Origin: an uncultured Pseudomonadota bacterium
GTDB lineage: Bacteria; Pseudomonadota; Gammaproteobacteria; Burkholderiales; SG8-39
Reading direction: 5' to 3'
DNA length: 64,000 bases
NCBI GenBank assembly: GCA_903834835.1
Contig: CAILKO010000023.1
Location: 1-64,000 of the forward strand
A program made the position numbers and the translations under genes. Below are positions 34,701 through 44,864 of the stretch, one piece after another (the stretch's first letter is position 1; every line of letters begins with the position of its first letter). The notes under the pieces are model-generated. The model was not told the DNA's origin. It saw only the letters and a program-made list of their open reading frames with translations, and did no database searches.

Positions 34701-36004
34701 TGGGACGCCGCGCGCACCGCGACTGGAACTGGCACGGTCGCAGCTCGCTCGCGCACCGCTTGTATTTCCGCATCTATCTCGCGCTGCTCTCGAGCCTGGC
34801 GCTGTTCGCGCTCTCTGTGGCCATCGCCTGGCGCCTGGGCGGGGACCAGACAGAAGGCGGGCGCGAGCTGGCGGCGCGCTTTGCGCAGAATGTGCTGCCG
34901 GCGGCGAACCTGCCAGTGCCCGCACAGCAGCAGGCGCTCGAGCGCCTCACGGCCGGTCTGGGCTTGGATGCGGCGCTCCATGCGCCGGATGGCACCCGTC
35001 TCGCGGCTGTCGGTGCACCGCTCGCCGAAGGCGAAGCGGGTCAGCGCACGCATGGCCTGTGGTCCCTGGCGCTCGAGGACGGGCGGCGTCTCGTCGTACG
35101 GCCCGGCTGGCAGCCGCGCGGCGGCTTCGGTTTCGGCGCGCTTGCGCTGCTCGCCATCCTGCTTGCGGTGGCGCTCGCCGCCTACCCGGTGGTGCGCAAA
35201 CTCACGCGGCGGCTCGAGCGCCTGCAGGCGGGCGTGGAATCGCTCGGCTCCGGCGATCTTTCGGCGCGCGTGAAAGTGCAGGGGCGGGATGAGGTCGCGC
35301 GCCTCGCCGAAAGTTTCAACCGCGCCGCGGCGCGCATCGAAGACCTGGTCGCGGAGCAGAAAAATCTGCTCGCCGCGAGCCGGCATATCTTCGCCACCGC
35401 CTCGCACGAGCTGCGCACGCCGCTTGCACGCATCCGCATGGCGGTGGAACTGGCTCGCGACGGCCTTCCCGATCGGCAGCGCGCGGACCTCGAAGGCGAT
35501 ATCGCCGAGCTCGACGCGCTGATCGATGAGATTCTTGAGGCCGCGCGGCTCGAATCCCGCCCCGGACGCGAGACCGATGAAACGGTGGACCTGCTCGCGC
35601 TCGCGGCAGAGGAATGCGCGCGCTATGACGAAGCCGAACTGGACGGGGAGCCCGTCGTACTGCAGGGGGATGCGCGCCTGCTGCGGCGCCTGATTCGGAA
35701 CCTGCTGGAGAACGCGCGGCGCCATGGAGCGCCGCCCGTAGAACTGCGTGTCAGCCGGACCGCGACCGGCGCGGAGATCACGGTCACGGACCATGGCCCG
35801 GGCGTGCCCGATGCAGACCGGGAACGCGTGTTCGAACCCTTTTATCGCGCGCCGGGCAGCCGGGCCGCGAGCGGCTACGGGCTCGGTCTTGCGCTCGTGC
35901 GCCGTATCGCCGAACGCCACGGCGGCGAAGCCGCGTGCCTGCCGCTGGAGGGCGGCGGCACGCGTTTTCGCATCACGCTGGGCGGCGGAGCCGCCCAGGA
36001 CTGA
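34700..36004 (+). CDS. Sensor histidine kinase of the CpxA/RstB type
   Basis: A 434-residue kinase with two membrane helices (about 23-45 and 137-160) bounding a small periplasmic sensor, a HAMP region (RRLERLQAGVESLGSGDLSARV), the H-box ASHELRTPLARIRMAVELA, and ATPase boxes RNLLENARRHG, DHGPGVPDADRERVFEPFYR and GYGLGLALVRRIAERHGG. Coupled to the regulator gene. The neighbouring CpxP-like and bufferin genes suggest envelope or metal stress sensing. Confidence 0.93.
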   Translation: MGRRAHRDWNWHGRSSLAHRLYFRIYLALLSSLALFALSVAIAWRLGGDQTEGGRELAARFAQNVLPAANLPVPAQQQALERLTAGLGLDAALHAPDGTRLAAVGAPLAEGEAGQRTHGLWSLALEDGRRLVVRPGWQPRGGFGFGALALLAILLAVALAAYPVVRKLTRRLERLQAGVESLGSGDLSARVKVQGRDEVARLAESFNRAAARIEDLVAEQKNLLAASRHIFATASHELRTPLARIRMAVELARDGLPDRQRADLEGDIAELDALIDEILEAARLESRPGRETDETVDLLALAAEECARYDEAELDGEPVVLQGDARLLRRLIRNLLENARRHGAPPVELRVSRTATGAEITVTDHGPGVPDADRERVFEPFYRAPGSRAASGYGLGLALVRRIAERHGGEAACLPLEGGGTRFRITLGGGAAQD

Positions 36005-36010
36005 CGAGAC

Positions 36011-36877
36011 TCAGCCCGCCAGCGCGATCTGCTTGCGGACCAGGTCGGCGATCAGATCCGGCTTGTCCGTCTGGGCCTGATGGCCCGCGCCGGGGATGAA
36101 GACGAAGCGCACGTCGGGCAGCAGCTTCTCAAGCTGCCGGCCCATGCTCGGCATGACCATGGTGTCGCCTTCGCCCCACAGGAACTGGGTCGGGATCAGC
36201 TTGGTCACGATCGGCAGCGACTGACGCATGTCGAAGTTGCCGCTCATGATCGGGTCGGTTTCCAGATACTTGTTGCCGACGGCGAAGCGCTTGACCGATT
36301 CGGCAGCGCCTGCGCGCGTCGCGCTCGCGATACGCGCGTCGATGAGTTCGTCGGTCACGTTGGCCGGATCGTCCACCAGCGCGATCAGCATCTTGCGCAT
36401 GCCTTCGCGCGTGCCGTCGAAGCCGAACAGCGCCGCGAGGCCCGGCGTGGGCGGCATCTCGAGGCCCATGGCCTTGCCGATCGTGCCGCTCGCAATCAGG
36501 GTCATCGACTTCACGCGGTCCGGATGCTGGATCGCATAGCGTGCGGCCACCCAGGCGCCCTGGGAATTTCCGATGAGGTGCACCTTGTCGAGCGCGAGGG
36601 TGTCGAGGAGGGCGGCGACCTGATCGACGCGGCTCTGCGCGCCATAGGGCGTCGGCGCATTCGGATCGGTCCAGCCGAAACCGCCCACGCCGTCCGGCGC
36701 GACGATGCGCATCTCGCCCTGCAGCCGATCGGCGAGCTTGCTCATGCCGGCCGCGCCGGAAGATCCCGCACCGCCACCGTGCAGCGCGACGAGCACAGGG
36801 GAATCCTTGCCGGCGTCCAGGTAGGCGGTCTTGATGCCGTTGGCGATGACGTAGCGGGTGGGGTACTTGGTGGGCAT
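36011..36877 (-). CDS. Alpha/beta hydrolase, meta-cleavage-product hydrolase type
   Basis: A 288-residue hydrolase. LVALHGGGAGSSG is the oxyanion region, GNSQGAWVAARYA carries the serine nucleophile, GEGDTMV the aspartate side and GAGHQAQ the histidine. This pattern is that of C-C bond hydrolases such as BphD/MhpC/HsaD. It is the last gene of a four-gene minus-strand set with a FAD monooxygenase, consistent with ring hydroxylation and cleavage-product hydrolysis. Converges with the kinase gene. Confidence 0.87.
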   Translation of the reverse strand: MPTKYPTRYVIANGIKTAYLDAGKDSPVLVALHGGGAGSSGAAGMSKLADRLQGEMRIVAPDGVGGFGWTDPNAPTPYGAQSRVDQVAALLDTLALDKVHLIGNSQGAWVAARYAIQHPDRVKSMTLIASGTIGKAMGLEMPPTPGLAALFGFDGTREGMRKMLIALVDDPANVTDELIDARIASATRAGAAESVKRFAVGNKYLETDPIMSGNFDMRQSLPIVTKLIPTQFLWGEGDTMVMPSMGRQLEKLLPDVRFVFIPGAGHQAQTDKPDLIADLVRKQIALAG

Positions 36878-36981
36878 GCGGGAAACTCCTCCGGGTTGGG
36901 AAATCGTGAAAGAAAAGGGGCGGATTGTCGCGCAGAAATCGCGCGATGGGCGACCGGATGGGCCGCCTGGCTGAGAACCGG

Positions 36982-38013
36982 CTACCAGTGCACCATCGGA
37001 AGGCCGGCGACGGGCGACTGGAAATACGGAATCGTTGACCCCTTGAGGCTGCCCAGATACACGGTGCGCAGATCCGGCCCGCCAAAGGTGACGCTCGCCA
37101 GCCAGGGCGCCACCTTGCCGCCTGCGGCCGACATGGTTTCGAAACGCACGGGCTTGCCGGTCGCGAATTCCGCCTCGAAGGCGTCGGTGGCCTTCGAATC
37201 GCCGTCATCGAGCAACGAGAGCACCTCGCGCTCGGGGGTGATCGCGATGAGATGGTCGGCAAACAGCATCGTCGCCCAGAGGTTTCCGTAGCTGTCGAAG
37301 GCGATGCCATCGACCACGCCCTTGCCGAGGCAGGCCGGTCCGTAGAGCTCGCGTTCAGTGAGCGAGCCATCGGGCTGCACGCGCAACCGCGTCACGCGCC
37401 GGCCGGTGGTCTCGGCGACGTAAAGCCATTCCTCCTTCGCGTCCAGGCGAATCTCGTTCGTGAACGCAAAACCGTCGGCCACGATGCGCAGACCCTTGTC
37501 GTCCAGCAGTGCGACATAGCCGTCGGCGAGCGTCGAGCACATCGCCTCCGACCAGGGATTGACGCGCGTGGAGACCGTGATCCAGATGCGGTTCTTCGAA
37601 TCGCGCAGCACGAAATTCACCTTGCCCATCGGCTGGCCGTCGATGCGCTCGTGCAGCGTGCGCGTCGCGCCGTCGCGCGTCATGACTTCCAGCCGGTCGG
37701 TGCCGAAGTTCGCGATCAGGATGTCGCCGTTCGCGGCGAAGGCGAGCCCGTTCGGCAGCGTGCCGTGCAGCAGACTCGTCTGCATGTCTGCGTGGAGATC
37801 GAAGTGCTTGTCGACGCTTTGCGTGATGAGCTTCTGATTGCCGTCGGACGCGATGCGCGTCACGCCGCCGCGCGCATCCGCCGCCCAGAGCGTGCCATTG
37901 CGCTCGGCGAGCACGCATTCGGGACGCTGCAGGTCGCGGCCGATCGTGCGGATCGCGCTGCGATCGACCTGCCAGTTCTTCAGGGGGTTGGGGGAAGCAT
38001 TGCCGTTTGCCAT
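36982..38013 (-). CDS. SMP-30/gluconolactonase-like beta-propeller protein
   Basis: A 343-residue six-bladed propeller. RPECVLAERNGTLWAADARGGV contains the metal-ligand glutamate of the SMP-30 group; later ligand loops are in LPNGLAFAANGDILIANFG, FTNEIRLDAKEEWLYVAET and VDGIAFDSYGNLWAT. Members are lactonases or esterases. Within this operon it probably opens a lactone intermediate. No signal peptide is seen, so it is cytosolic. Confidence 0.85.
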   Translation of the reverse strand: MANGNASPNPLKNWQVDRSAIRTIGRDLQRPECVLAERNGTLWAADARGGVTRIASDGNQKLITQSVDKHFDLHADMQTSLLHGTLPNGLAFAANGDILIANFGTDRLEVMTRDGATRTLHERIDGQPMGKVNFVLRDSKNRIWITVSTRVNPWSEAMCSTLADGYVALLDDKGLRIVADGFAFTNEIRLDAKEEWLYVAETTGRRVTRLRVQPDGSLTERELYGPACLGKGVVDGIAFDSYGNLWATMLFADHLIAITPEREVLSLLDDGDSKATDAFEAEFATGKPVRFETMSAAGGKVAPWLASVTFGGPDLRTVYLGSLKGSTIPYFQSPVAGLPMVHW

Positions 38014-38046
38014 GTCGCGCGCTCCTTTAAAAATTCCGCTGGGTTC

Positions 38047-39651
38047 TCAGTGGCCGGTGACCCGGGCCGCTACGTCTTTAGGCAATGCAGGCGGCTGGTT
38101 GCCGCGCCAGCACACATGCAGGTCGGGCCTGAGCAGCAGCAGATCGCGCTCCAGCACCGCGCGCACCGGCGCATCCGGCACCCTCAACACGCTGAAGGGC
38201 GCACCGGTGGCGCGCATCGCAGCTTCCAGCGCCGAGGTATCGGCCGGCGCAGCGCCGAGCCGCAACAGCGTGTAGCCGCGCGAGAGGCGGTCCTGCAGTG
38301 CGCTGCCGTCATCCAGCCAGACATGCGGCACGCGCGTGCCCGGCCAGCTGCTCGGCACATAGTGCTTGCTGTCCGGATCCGGCGCCTCGCCGTCTTCCGG
38401 GCAGATGAGCGACGTATCCATGTAGCGGTAGCCGCATTCGGTACCGAGCTGTTCGTTGGTCTTGCGCTGCTCGACGTCGGCGATCTCGCGCATCTGCTCG
38501 CGCAGCGCCGCGCCCTCGGGCGTGCGCTCGGCAATATGCGGCGCCCAGAGCGCGCGCCAGGTGCGCCGGCCGCCTGCAGCATAGCCGGATCCGGTGACAT
38601 TCCGGATGCCGATCTGGCGCCGTTCCGTGAGATAGGAATCGAGGAGCTTCGGCCCGCCCCAGCCGGCGAGCGTCCCGGCCAGCATCCAGGCGAGATCGTG
38701 CGCATCGCCCACGCCGGTGTTCATGCCCAGCCCCCCGGTCGGGATGACCAGATGGGCCGCATCGCCCGCGATGAATACGCGGCCTTCGCCGTAGCGCTCG
38801 GCGACCAGCAGGTGCTGGGTCCATTTGCCGACATAGCGCGTCTTCAGCGTAATCGGGAAGCCCACGGCCCCGCGGAACACGGTCTCCATGTCCTCGTCCT
38901 TCTCCACCACGGCATGCAGCGTGAAGTGCCGGCAGTCATCCTGCACGACGATGCCCGAATTACGCTGGTCGGCCACGTGGTAGTGGCGGCCCTTGCCGAT
39001 GGGAATGCGCTGGTAGAGATCCGGCGAGTGAAACAGCGCCTGGCGCAGTTCCAGCAGGTTACCCTGGCCGGAGAGCTTGATGCCGAGCTGTTTCCTGACC
39101 GTGCTCGAGCCGCCGTCGCAGCCCGCGAGATAGGCGCCGCGAACAGTTTCGGTGCCACCGTCGGCCTGCCGCAACTGCACGCTGACGCCGGCCGCATCCT
39201 GTTCATAACCGAGGAGTTCGCAGCCGAAGCGCACCGTGACTTCCGGCATCATCTCTGCCACGGCCTTCAGCACCGGCTCCAGCGTGTACTGCGAGATGAG
39301 CTGGTAGGGTTCGAGCGGCAGGCTGCCGTCGTTCACCGTGCGCCCGCGGCGCTTCAGCTCGGCCACCGAAGGGTAGGGCAGATGCAGGATGGGCGGCTCG
39401 GTCATGCGCGTGATGATGAACACGTCCATCGGGTTTTCCGCCGGATAGCCCGCGGAGCGGATCCGGTCGGCGAGACCCAGATGGCGGAAGATCTCCATCG
39501 TGCGCGCATTGCAGCGCTCCATCTTCGGCAGGCCGCTCGGCTCGGGATTGCGCTCGACGAGCAGTACGCGGATGCCGCGCTGGCCGAGGTCGATGGCAAG
39601 CGTGAGGCCCACCGGACCGGCCCCGGCGATGATCACCTGATAGTCGGACAT
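38047..39651 (-). CDS. FAD-dependent aromatic monooxygenase (MhpA/PheA-like)
   Basis: A 534-residue class A flavin monooxygenase. The GXGXXG turn is VIIAGAGPVGLTLAIDLGQRG at the N-terminus, LAGCDGGSSTVRK is the D-G motif, and GRVFIAGDAAHLVIPTGGLGMNTGVGDAHDLAWML binds the FAD ribityl chain. A thioredoxin-like C-terminal domain follows. Expected reaction: hydroxylation of a phenol or phenylpropanoid with NAD(P)H. Next to a C-C hydrolase and a Bug receptor; the ring-cleaving dioxygenase itself is not in the window. Confidence 0.92.
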   Translation of the reverse strand: MSDYQVIIAGAGPVGLTLAIDLGQRGIRVLLVERNPEPSGLPKMERCNARTMEIFRHLGLADRIRSAGYPAENPMDVFIITRMTEPPILHLPYPSVAELKRRGRTVNDGSLPLEPYQLISQYTLEPVLKAVAEMMPEVTVRFGCELLGYEQDAAGVSVQLRQADGGTETVRGAYLAGCDGGSSTVRKQLGIKLSGQGNLLELRQALFHSPDLYQRIPIGKGRHYHVADQRNSGIVVQDDCRHFTLHAVVEKDEDMETVFRGAVGFPITLKTRYVGKWTQHLLVAERYGEGRVFIAGDAAHLVIPTGGLGMNTGVGDAHDLAWMLAGTLAGWGGPKLLDSYLTERRQIGIRNVTGSGYAAGGRRTWRALWAPHIAERTPEGAALREQMREIADVEQRKTNEQLGTECGYRYMDTSLICPEDGEAPDPDSKHYVPSSWPGTRVPHVWLDDGSALQDRLSRGYTLLRLGAAPADTSALEAAMRATGAPFSVLRVPDAPVRAVLERDLLLLRPDLHVCWRGNQPPALPKDVAARVTGH

Positions 39652-39678
39652 GTGCTGTGCGCTGACTGTGCCGCTGAC

Positions 39679-40653
39679 TTATTCGGCCTTGATGCCGGCC
39701 TTGGCGGCGACCTTCGGCCAAAGGTCGAGCTCGCGGTTGACCAGCTCCTGAAGCGCCTCGGCGCTCGCCTGAGGCAGCGGCAACACCGCCTGCTGCTGAA
39801 GCATCTGCTGGATGGCCGGGCTCTTCATCACTTCGGCCACTTCGCGGCGCAGGCGCGCCAAGATGTCGGCGGGCACCGCAGCCGGTGCAAACATGCCGGC
39901 CCAGCCGACGATGTCGGCCGACCCGAGACCCAGCTCCTTCAGCGTGGGCACCTCGGGCACCTGCGGCAACCGGCTATCCCAGGAGACGGCGAGCAGGCGC
40001 AACTTGCCGCTCTTGTGGTGCTCGATGACGTTGCCGAGCGAAAAATAGGCGAACTGCACGCGCCCGCCGACGAGATCGACGATCGCCGGACCGGTACCCT
40101 TGTACGGCACATGAACCATCTGGCTGCCGGTCGCCTGCATCAGCAGTTCCGCGCCGAAGTGGTGCGGCGCACCTGCGCCCGGCGTCGCGTAATTCACCTT
40201 GCCCGGATTCTTCTGCACGTAGGCAATGAACTCCGGCAGGGACCTCGCCGGCACTTCCGGGTTGATCACCAGCGACATGACGCCGGCGAACAGGCCCGCG
40301 ATCGGCACGAAGGTCTTGCGCGGATCCCAGGGCAGGTTGGCGGTGAGCGAGGGCGCCATCGTGATGTTGCCGGAGCTGACGAGCAGCGTGTAGCCGTCCG
40401 GTACGGCCTTGGCCGCTGCGGCCACGCCGATGTTGCCCGAGGCGCCGGCACGGTTATCGAACACCATGGACTGGCCGAGGCGCTTGCCGAGTTCGGCGCC
40501 GATCGCGCGCGAGACCACGTCGATCGACGAGCCAGCGGTCACCGGCACGATCACTGTGATCGGCTTGCTTGGCCAGGACTGGGCCTGGGCGAACTGGGCA
40601 GCGCTCAGCGCGGCAAGGGCGGCGAGGCTGCGAATTAAGTTGGGGGTGGGCAC
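39679..40653 (-). CDS. Tripartite tricarboxylate transporter substrate-binding protein (Bug family), GTG start
   Basis: A 324-residue receptor. A GTG at 40653, preceded by AGGAGGAG at ideal distance, opens a signal peptide ending near AQFAQAQ; then WPSKPITVIVPVTAGSSID, MVFDNRAGASGN and AVPDGYTLLVS. The ATG further upstream at 40728 would mask the signal peptide and is rejected. First gene of the aromatic operon, so it may bind the aromatic acid consumed by it. Confidence 0.92.
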   Translation of the reverse strand: MPTPNLIRSLAALAALSAAQFAQAQSWPSKPITVIVPVTAGSSIDVVSRAIGAELGKRLGQSMVFDNRAGASGNIGVAAAAKAVPDGYTLLVSSGNITMAPSLTANLPWDPRKTFVPIAGLFAGVMSLVINPEVPARSLPEFIAYVQKNPGKVNYATPGAGAPHHFGAELLMQATGSQMVHVPYKGTGPAIVDLVGGRVQFAYFSLGNVIEHHKSGKLRLLAVSWDSRLPQVPEVPTLKELGLGSADIVGWAGMFAPAAVPADILARLRREVAEVMKSPAIQQMLQQQAVLPLPQASAEALQELVNRELDLWPKVAAKAGIKAE

Positions 40654-40879
40654 TGTCTCCTCCTGACTGTCGGGATCGTGAAGTGTGACGCCGGCACACC
40701 TCCATGCGCGCGACGCCTTGTGCGGCATTGTCCATTGTACCGGCAGGCCCGGACACGCCGTCAGGCAGGGATGCGACTCCCTGCAACCACCCCGGACGCG
40801 CGGCTAAAGTTCGCACCGCTATGGCCGAAAACGCGAGGGTAGGGATAGCAGCGCGTTGTCCCGCTCTCACGGAGCCGCC

Positions 40880-42805
40880 ATGTCAGCCGTCGCCGAAATC
40901 ATCTCTCCAGCTGCTTCGGCGAGCCTGCCGACCCCCGCACCAGGCGGCGGGGCGGAAGTGGCGGCACTGCTGCTCTCGAGCGGTGTGCTGTCCGAGATCC
41001 AGTTCAAGCGTATTCAGCGCGTGCTCGCCAAGGTGCCGGGGCGGACCTTTCTTTCGATCGCGCGCGAGCTGGGTTTCGTCACGGATGCGCAGGCGCGCAA
41101 AGCCTTGCGCGAAAACCGGCTCGCAGTGGGCCTCGGCGCGCTGCTGATCGAGCTGGAGTATCTGACCCAGGCTGAACTCGAAGCGGCGCTCGAGATCCAG
41201 CGCCGCTCTCCCGGGCGGCGCAAGCTCGGCGAAATCCTGACCGAACAGCGCTTCATCGACGAGCAGCGCCTGATCGAAGTGCTCGCGCTCCAGCTCGGCT
41301 TCCCGCAGGTCGCACCGGACTATGCCTCGATCGACCGGGAGCTGATGCAGAAGGTCAATCCGAACTGGTGCAAGCAGAATCTCATGGTACCGCTGCGCTC
41401 CGGGACCCGGCCGCTCATCGCGATGGCCGATCCGCTCGACCGTCCTTCGCGCGAATCGGCCGAATCGGTGTTCGGCCCGCTGATGGAGATCGGGATCGCA
41501 AGCAGGCGCGAGATTCTGGACGCGATTGCGACGCTGGATCCGGCCGAGCGGTCCTCCGATAGCGTCGCGCCGATTGCGGATTCCGCCGTGGTCGATCTCG
41601 CCCACCTGATGATTCTCGACGCGATTCGTGCCGGGGCGAGCGACATCCATGTCGAACCGCTGAAGAACCGCATCCGCGTGCGTTTTCGCTGCGACGGCGT
41701 GATGACGCACTACCGCGACTTCGATCTTGCAATCGCGCTCGCGCTCACCAGCCGCATCAAGGTGATGGCCGGCGCAAGCATCGCCGAGCGACGCCGCCAC
41801 CAGGACGGGCGCATCCGCTTCGAGGATCCGGGCAGCGGCCAGAACGCGGACCTGCGCGCGTCCTTCTACGCAACGCTGCACGGACAGAAGATCGTCATGC
41901 GCCTGCTCAACTACAAGGCGACGCGCATCGACATCCGTGAAACCGGACTTGCCCCGCGGGTGCTGGAGCGCTTCATCGAGGAGGCGCTCGACGTGCCGAG
42001 CGGCGTTATCCTGATCACCGGTCCGACCGGTTCGGGCAAGACCACCACGCTCTACGGCGCGGTGAACTACCTCAACAACGACGAGACGTCCATCGTCACG
42101 GCGGAAGACCCGGTCGAGTACATCGTCGACGGGATCGCGCAATGCTCGATCAATCCGCAGATCAACGTGACGTTCGAGGAGACGCTGCGTCACGTGGTGC
42201 GCCAGGATCCGGACGTCATCGTGCTCGGCGAAATCCGGGACCGCTTTTCGGCCGAGGCGGCCATTCAGGCAGCGCTCACCGGCCACAAGGTGCTCACGAC
42301 CTTCCACACCGAAGACACGATCGGCGGGCTGCTGCGCCTCATGAACATGGACATCGAGACCTTCCTCATTTCGTCCACAGTGGTCTCGGTGCTCGCGCAG
42401 CGGCTGCTAAGAAGGGTCTGCGCGCACTGCGCCGAACCCTACAAGCCGACGCCTGCGGAGTTGCGCAAGCTCGGTTACACCGCTGCGGACACCACCGCCG
42501 GCAGCTTCATGCATGGCAAGGGCTGCGAACACTGCCGCTACACCGGCTACTCCGGTCGCGTGGGCGTGTTCGAACTGCTGGTGCTGAACGAGGAGGTGAA
42601 GTCCTCCATGCGTGCTTCGCAGACCTCCTCGCAGATCCGGAAGGTGAGCATGGAGACATCCGGACTCGTGACGCTGCTCGAAGACGGCATCGTCAAGGCG
42701 GCGCTCGGGAAGACCACCATCGCTGAAGTGCTGCGCAATCTGCCGCGGCTGGACAAACCGCGCCCGATCCCGGAGCTTTGCCGTATCACCGGTCTGCACA
42801 AGTGA
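40880..42805 (+). CDS. GspE/PilB-family secretion ATPase with MshEN-type N-terminus
   Basis: A 641-residue type II/IV secretion ATPase. The N-terminal 200 residues carry repeats such as RKLGEILTEQRFIDEQRLIEVLALQLGFP that resemble the c-di-GMP-binding MshEN motif. Walker A is GPTGSGKTT, the Asp box VTAEDPVEY, Walker B VIVLGEIRD, and the His box LTTFHTEDT; zinc is held by CAHC and CEHC. No pilin or secretin genes are nearby, so it is an orphan motor or regulator. The ATG at 40880 is chosen over 40856. The HDOD gene follows in the same direction. Confidence 0.9.
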   Translation: MSAVAEIISPAASASLPTPAPGGGAEVAALLLSSGVLSEIQFKRIQRVLAKVPGRTFLSIARELGFVTDAQARKALRENRLAVGLGALLIELEYLTQAELEAALEIQRRSPGRRKLGEILTEQRFIDEQRLIEVLALQLGFPQVAPDYASIDRELMQKVNPNWCKQNLMVPLRSGTRPLIAMADPLDRPSRESAESVFGPLMEIGIASRREILDAIATLDPAERSSDSVAPIADSAVVDLAHLMILDAIRAGASDIHVEPLKNRIRVRFRCDGVMTHYRDFDLAIALALTSRIKVMAGASIAERRRHQDGRIRFEDPGSGQNADLRASFYATLHGQKIVMRLLNYKATRIDIRETGLAPRVLERFIEEALDVPSGVILITGPTGSGKTTTLYGAVNYLNNDETSIVTAEDPVEYIVDGIAQCSINPQINVTFEETLRHVVRQDPDVIVLGEIRDRFSAEAAIQAALTGHKVLTTFHTEDTIGGLLRLMNMDIETFLISSTVVSVLAQRLLRRVCAHCAEPYKPTPAELRKLGYTAADTTAGSFMHGKGCEHCRYTGYSGRVGVFELLVLNEEVKSSMRASQTSSQIRKVSMETSGLVTLLEDGIVKAALGKTTIAEVLRNLPRLDKPRPIPELCRITGLHK

Positions 42806-42836
42806 CGCCACGAATTGCAATAACGAGAAACGAGCG

Positions 42837-43682
42837 ATGAGCCACAGCACTTCCCTGCAGGACCAGATCGCCGCGGCACTGCGCAAGCCCGGTGTCCAGC
42901 TTCCCGTCTTCAACCCCGTCGCACTCGAACTGCAGGAACTGATGCAGCAGGAAGACGTGCCGAGCAACACCATAGAGAGCACGATACAGCGCGATCCGGC
43001 CCTCTCCATTCAGGTAATGCGCATGGCGAACTCGTCCGTGTATTCGGGCCTCGCCAAGATCACCACGCTGCGCCAGGCGCTTGCGCGCGTGGGCACGCGC
43101 CAGATCCTGAGGATCGCCTTCGCAGCCTCGCAACAGGGTCAGTACCGGTCGGCCAATCCGCTCAACCGGCGGGACATGGATCTCATCTGGGAGGCGGCGC
43201 TCGGGGCGGCACACGGCGCGTCCTGGATTGCGGAGCGCAGCGGACATTCCGATCTCTCCGAGCAGGCATTCCTGGCCGGACTGCTGCACGACATCGGCAA
43301 GCTCGTGATCCTGCGCGCCTTCGATGAAATCGCCGCCGATGCAGGCGCCGGACGCGGCCTGCCGCAGACGCTCGTGAACGAGACCGTGGCCGCTCTGCAC
43401 GCCGGCTATGGCGAAGACCTGCTGCGACGCTGGAATCTGCCGGAGGAGTATTGCGTCGTGGCACGCGATCACCACGCCGAGCGCTGGGACAGCGGCAATG
43501 TCCTGCTCGTCTGCGTGCGTCTGGCGGATCTCGTCTGCCGGCGCGCCGGCGTCGGCGGCGAGGTCGATACAGAGGTCGTGCCCGCCGCTAGCGAGGAGGC
43601 CACGGCGCTGTGCCTGGGCGAAGTGCAGCTCGCGGATCTGGAAGTGAACCTGGAAGACAAGCTGGGCCTCGAGCCTGCCTGA
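42837..43682 (+). CDS. HDOD-domain signalling protein
   Basis: A 281-residue HDOD protein: RDPALSIQVMRMANSSVYSG, TLRQALARVGTRQILRIAF and LLHDIGKLVILRAF, with HHAERWD downstream. HD-type residues HD are present but the full phosphodiesterase set is not evident, so it likely works by protein contact. It lies 31 bases after the ATPase gene and probably acts in the same surface or c-di-GMP-linked process. Confidence 0.86.
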   Translation: MSHSTSLQDQIAAALRKPGVQLPVFNPVALELQELMQQEDVPSNTIESTIQRDPALSIQVMRMANSSVYSGLAKITTLRQALARVGTRQILRIAFAASQQGQYRSANPLNRRDMDLIWEAALGAAHGASWIAERSGHSDLSEQAFLAGLLHDIGKLVILRAFDEIAADAGAGRGLPQTLVNETVAALHAGYGEDLLRRWNLPEEYCVVARDHHAERWDSGNVLLVCVRLADLVCRRAGVGGEVDTEVVPAASEEATALCLGEVQLADLEVNLEDKLGLEPA

Positions 43683-43752
43683 ACGCCCGGCCCACTGCCG
43701 ACAGGCGCTGAGCCGGGCAGCAGCCTTTTCTGCGATCATTGGGTCAGCGTAG

Positions 43753-44771
<1,019 letters not shown>

Positions 44772-44798
44772 GGGGGAAGAAAATTCCCGGTCTGGCAC

Positions 44799-44828
44799 GA
44801 TGATAGTAACATTTATGTTACTATCATC
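44799..44828. repeat. Dispersed palindrome, copy 6, longest arms
   Basis: Fourteen-base perfect arms (GATGATAGTAACAT and its complement) around TT. It lies between two converging genes, 27 bases after the transpeptidase stop and 36 bases before the mtnA stop, a place that suits a terminator or REP-like element better than an operator. CCTGCAAGCCGGA follows, as at copy 5. Confidence 0.75.
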
Positions 44829-44864
44829 GCCTGCAAGCCGGAATCTGCTGACCTGGAACCGGCC

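Noticed and set aside
37252-40638. A 1128-codon open frame on the plus strand opposite the aromatic operon
   Set aside because: It is a GC-rich shadow: His/Arg/Ala-rich product, no domains, and the minus strand encodes three clear full-length families over the same bases.
43686-43735. GC inverted repeat GCCCGGC/GCCGGGC after the HDOD gene as an intrinsic terminator
   Set aside because: The loop is about 20 bases and the T-run lies roughly 8 bases past the stem, too loose for a confident terminator.
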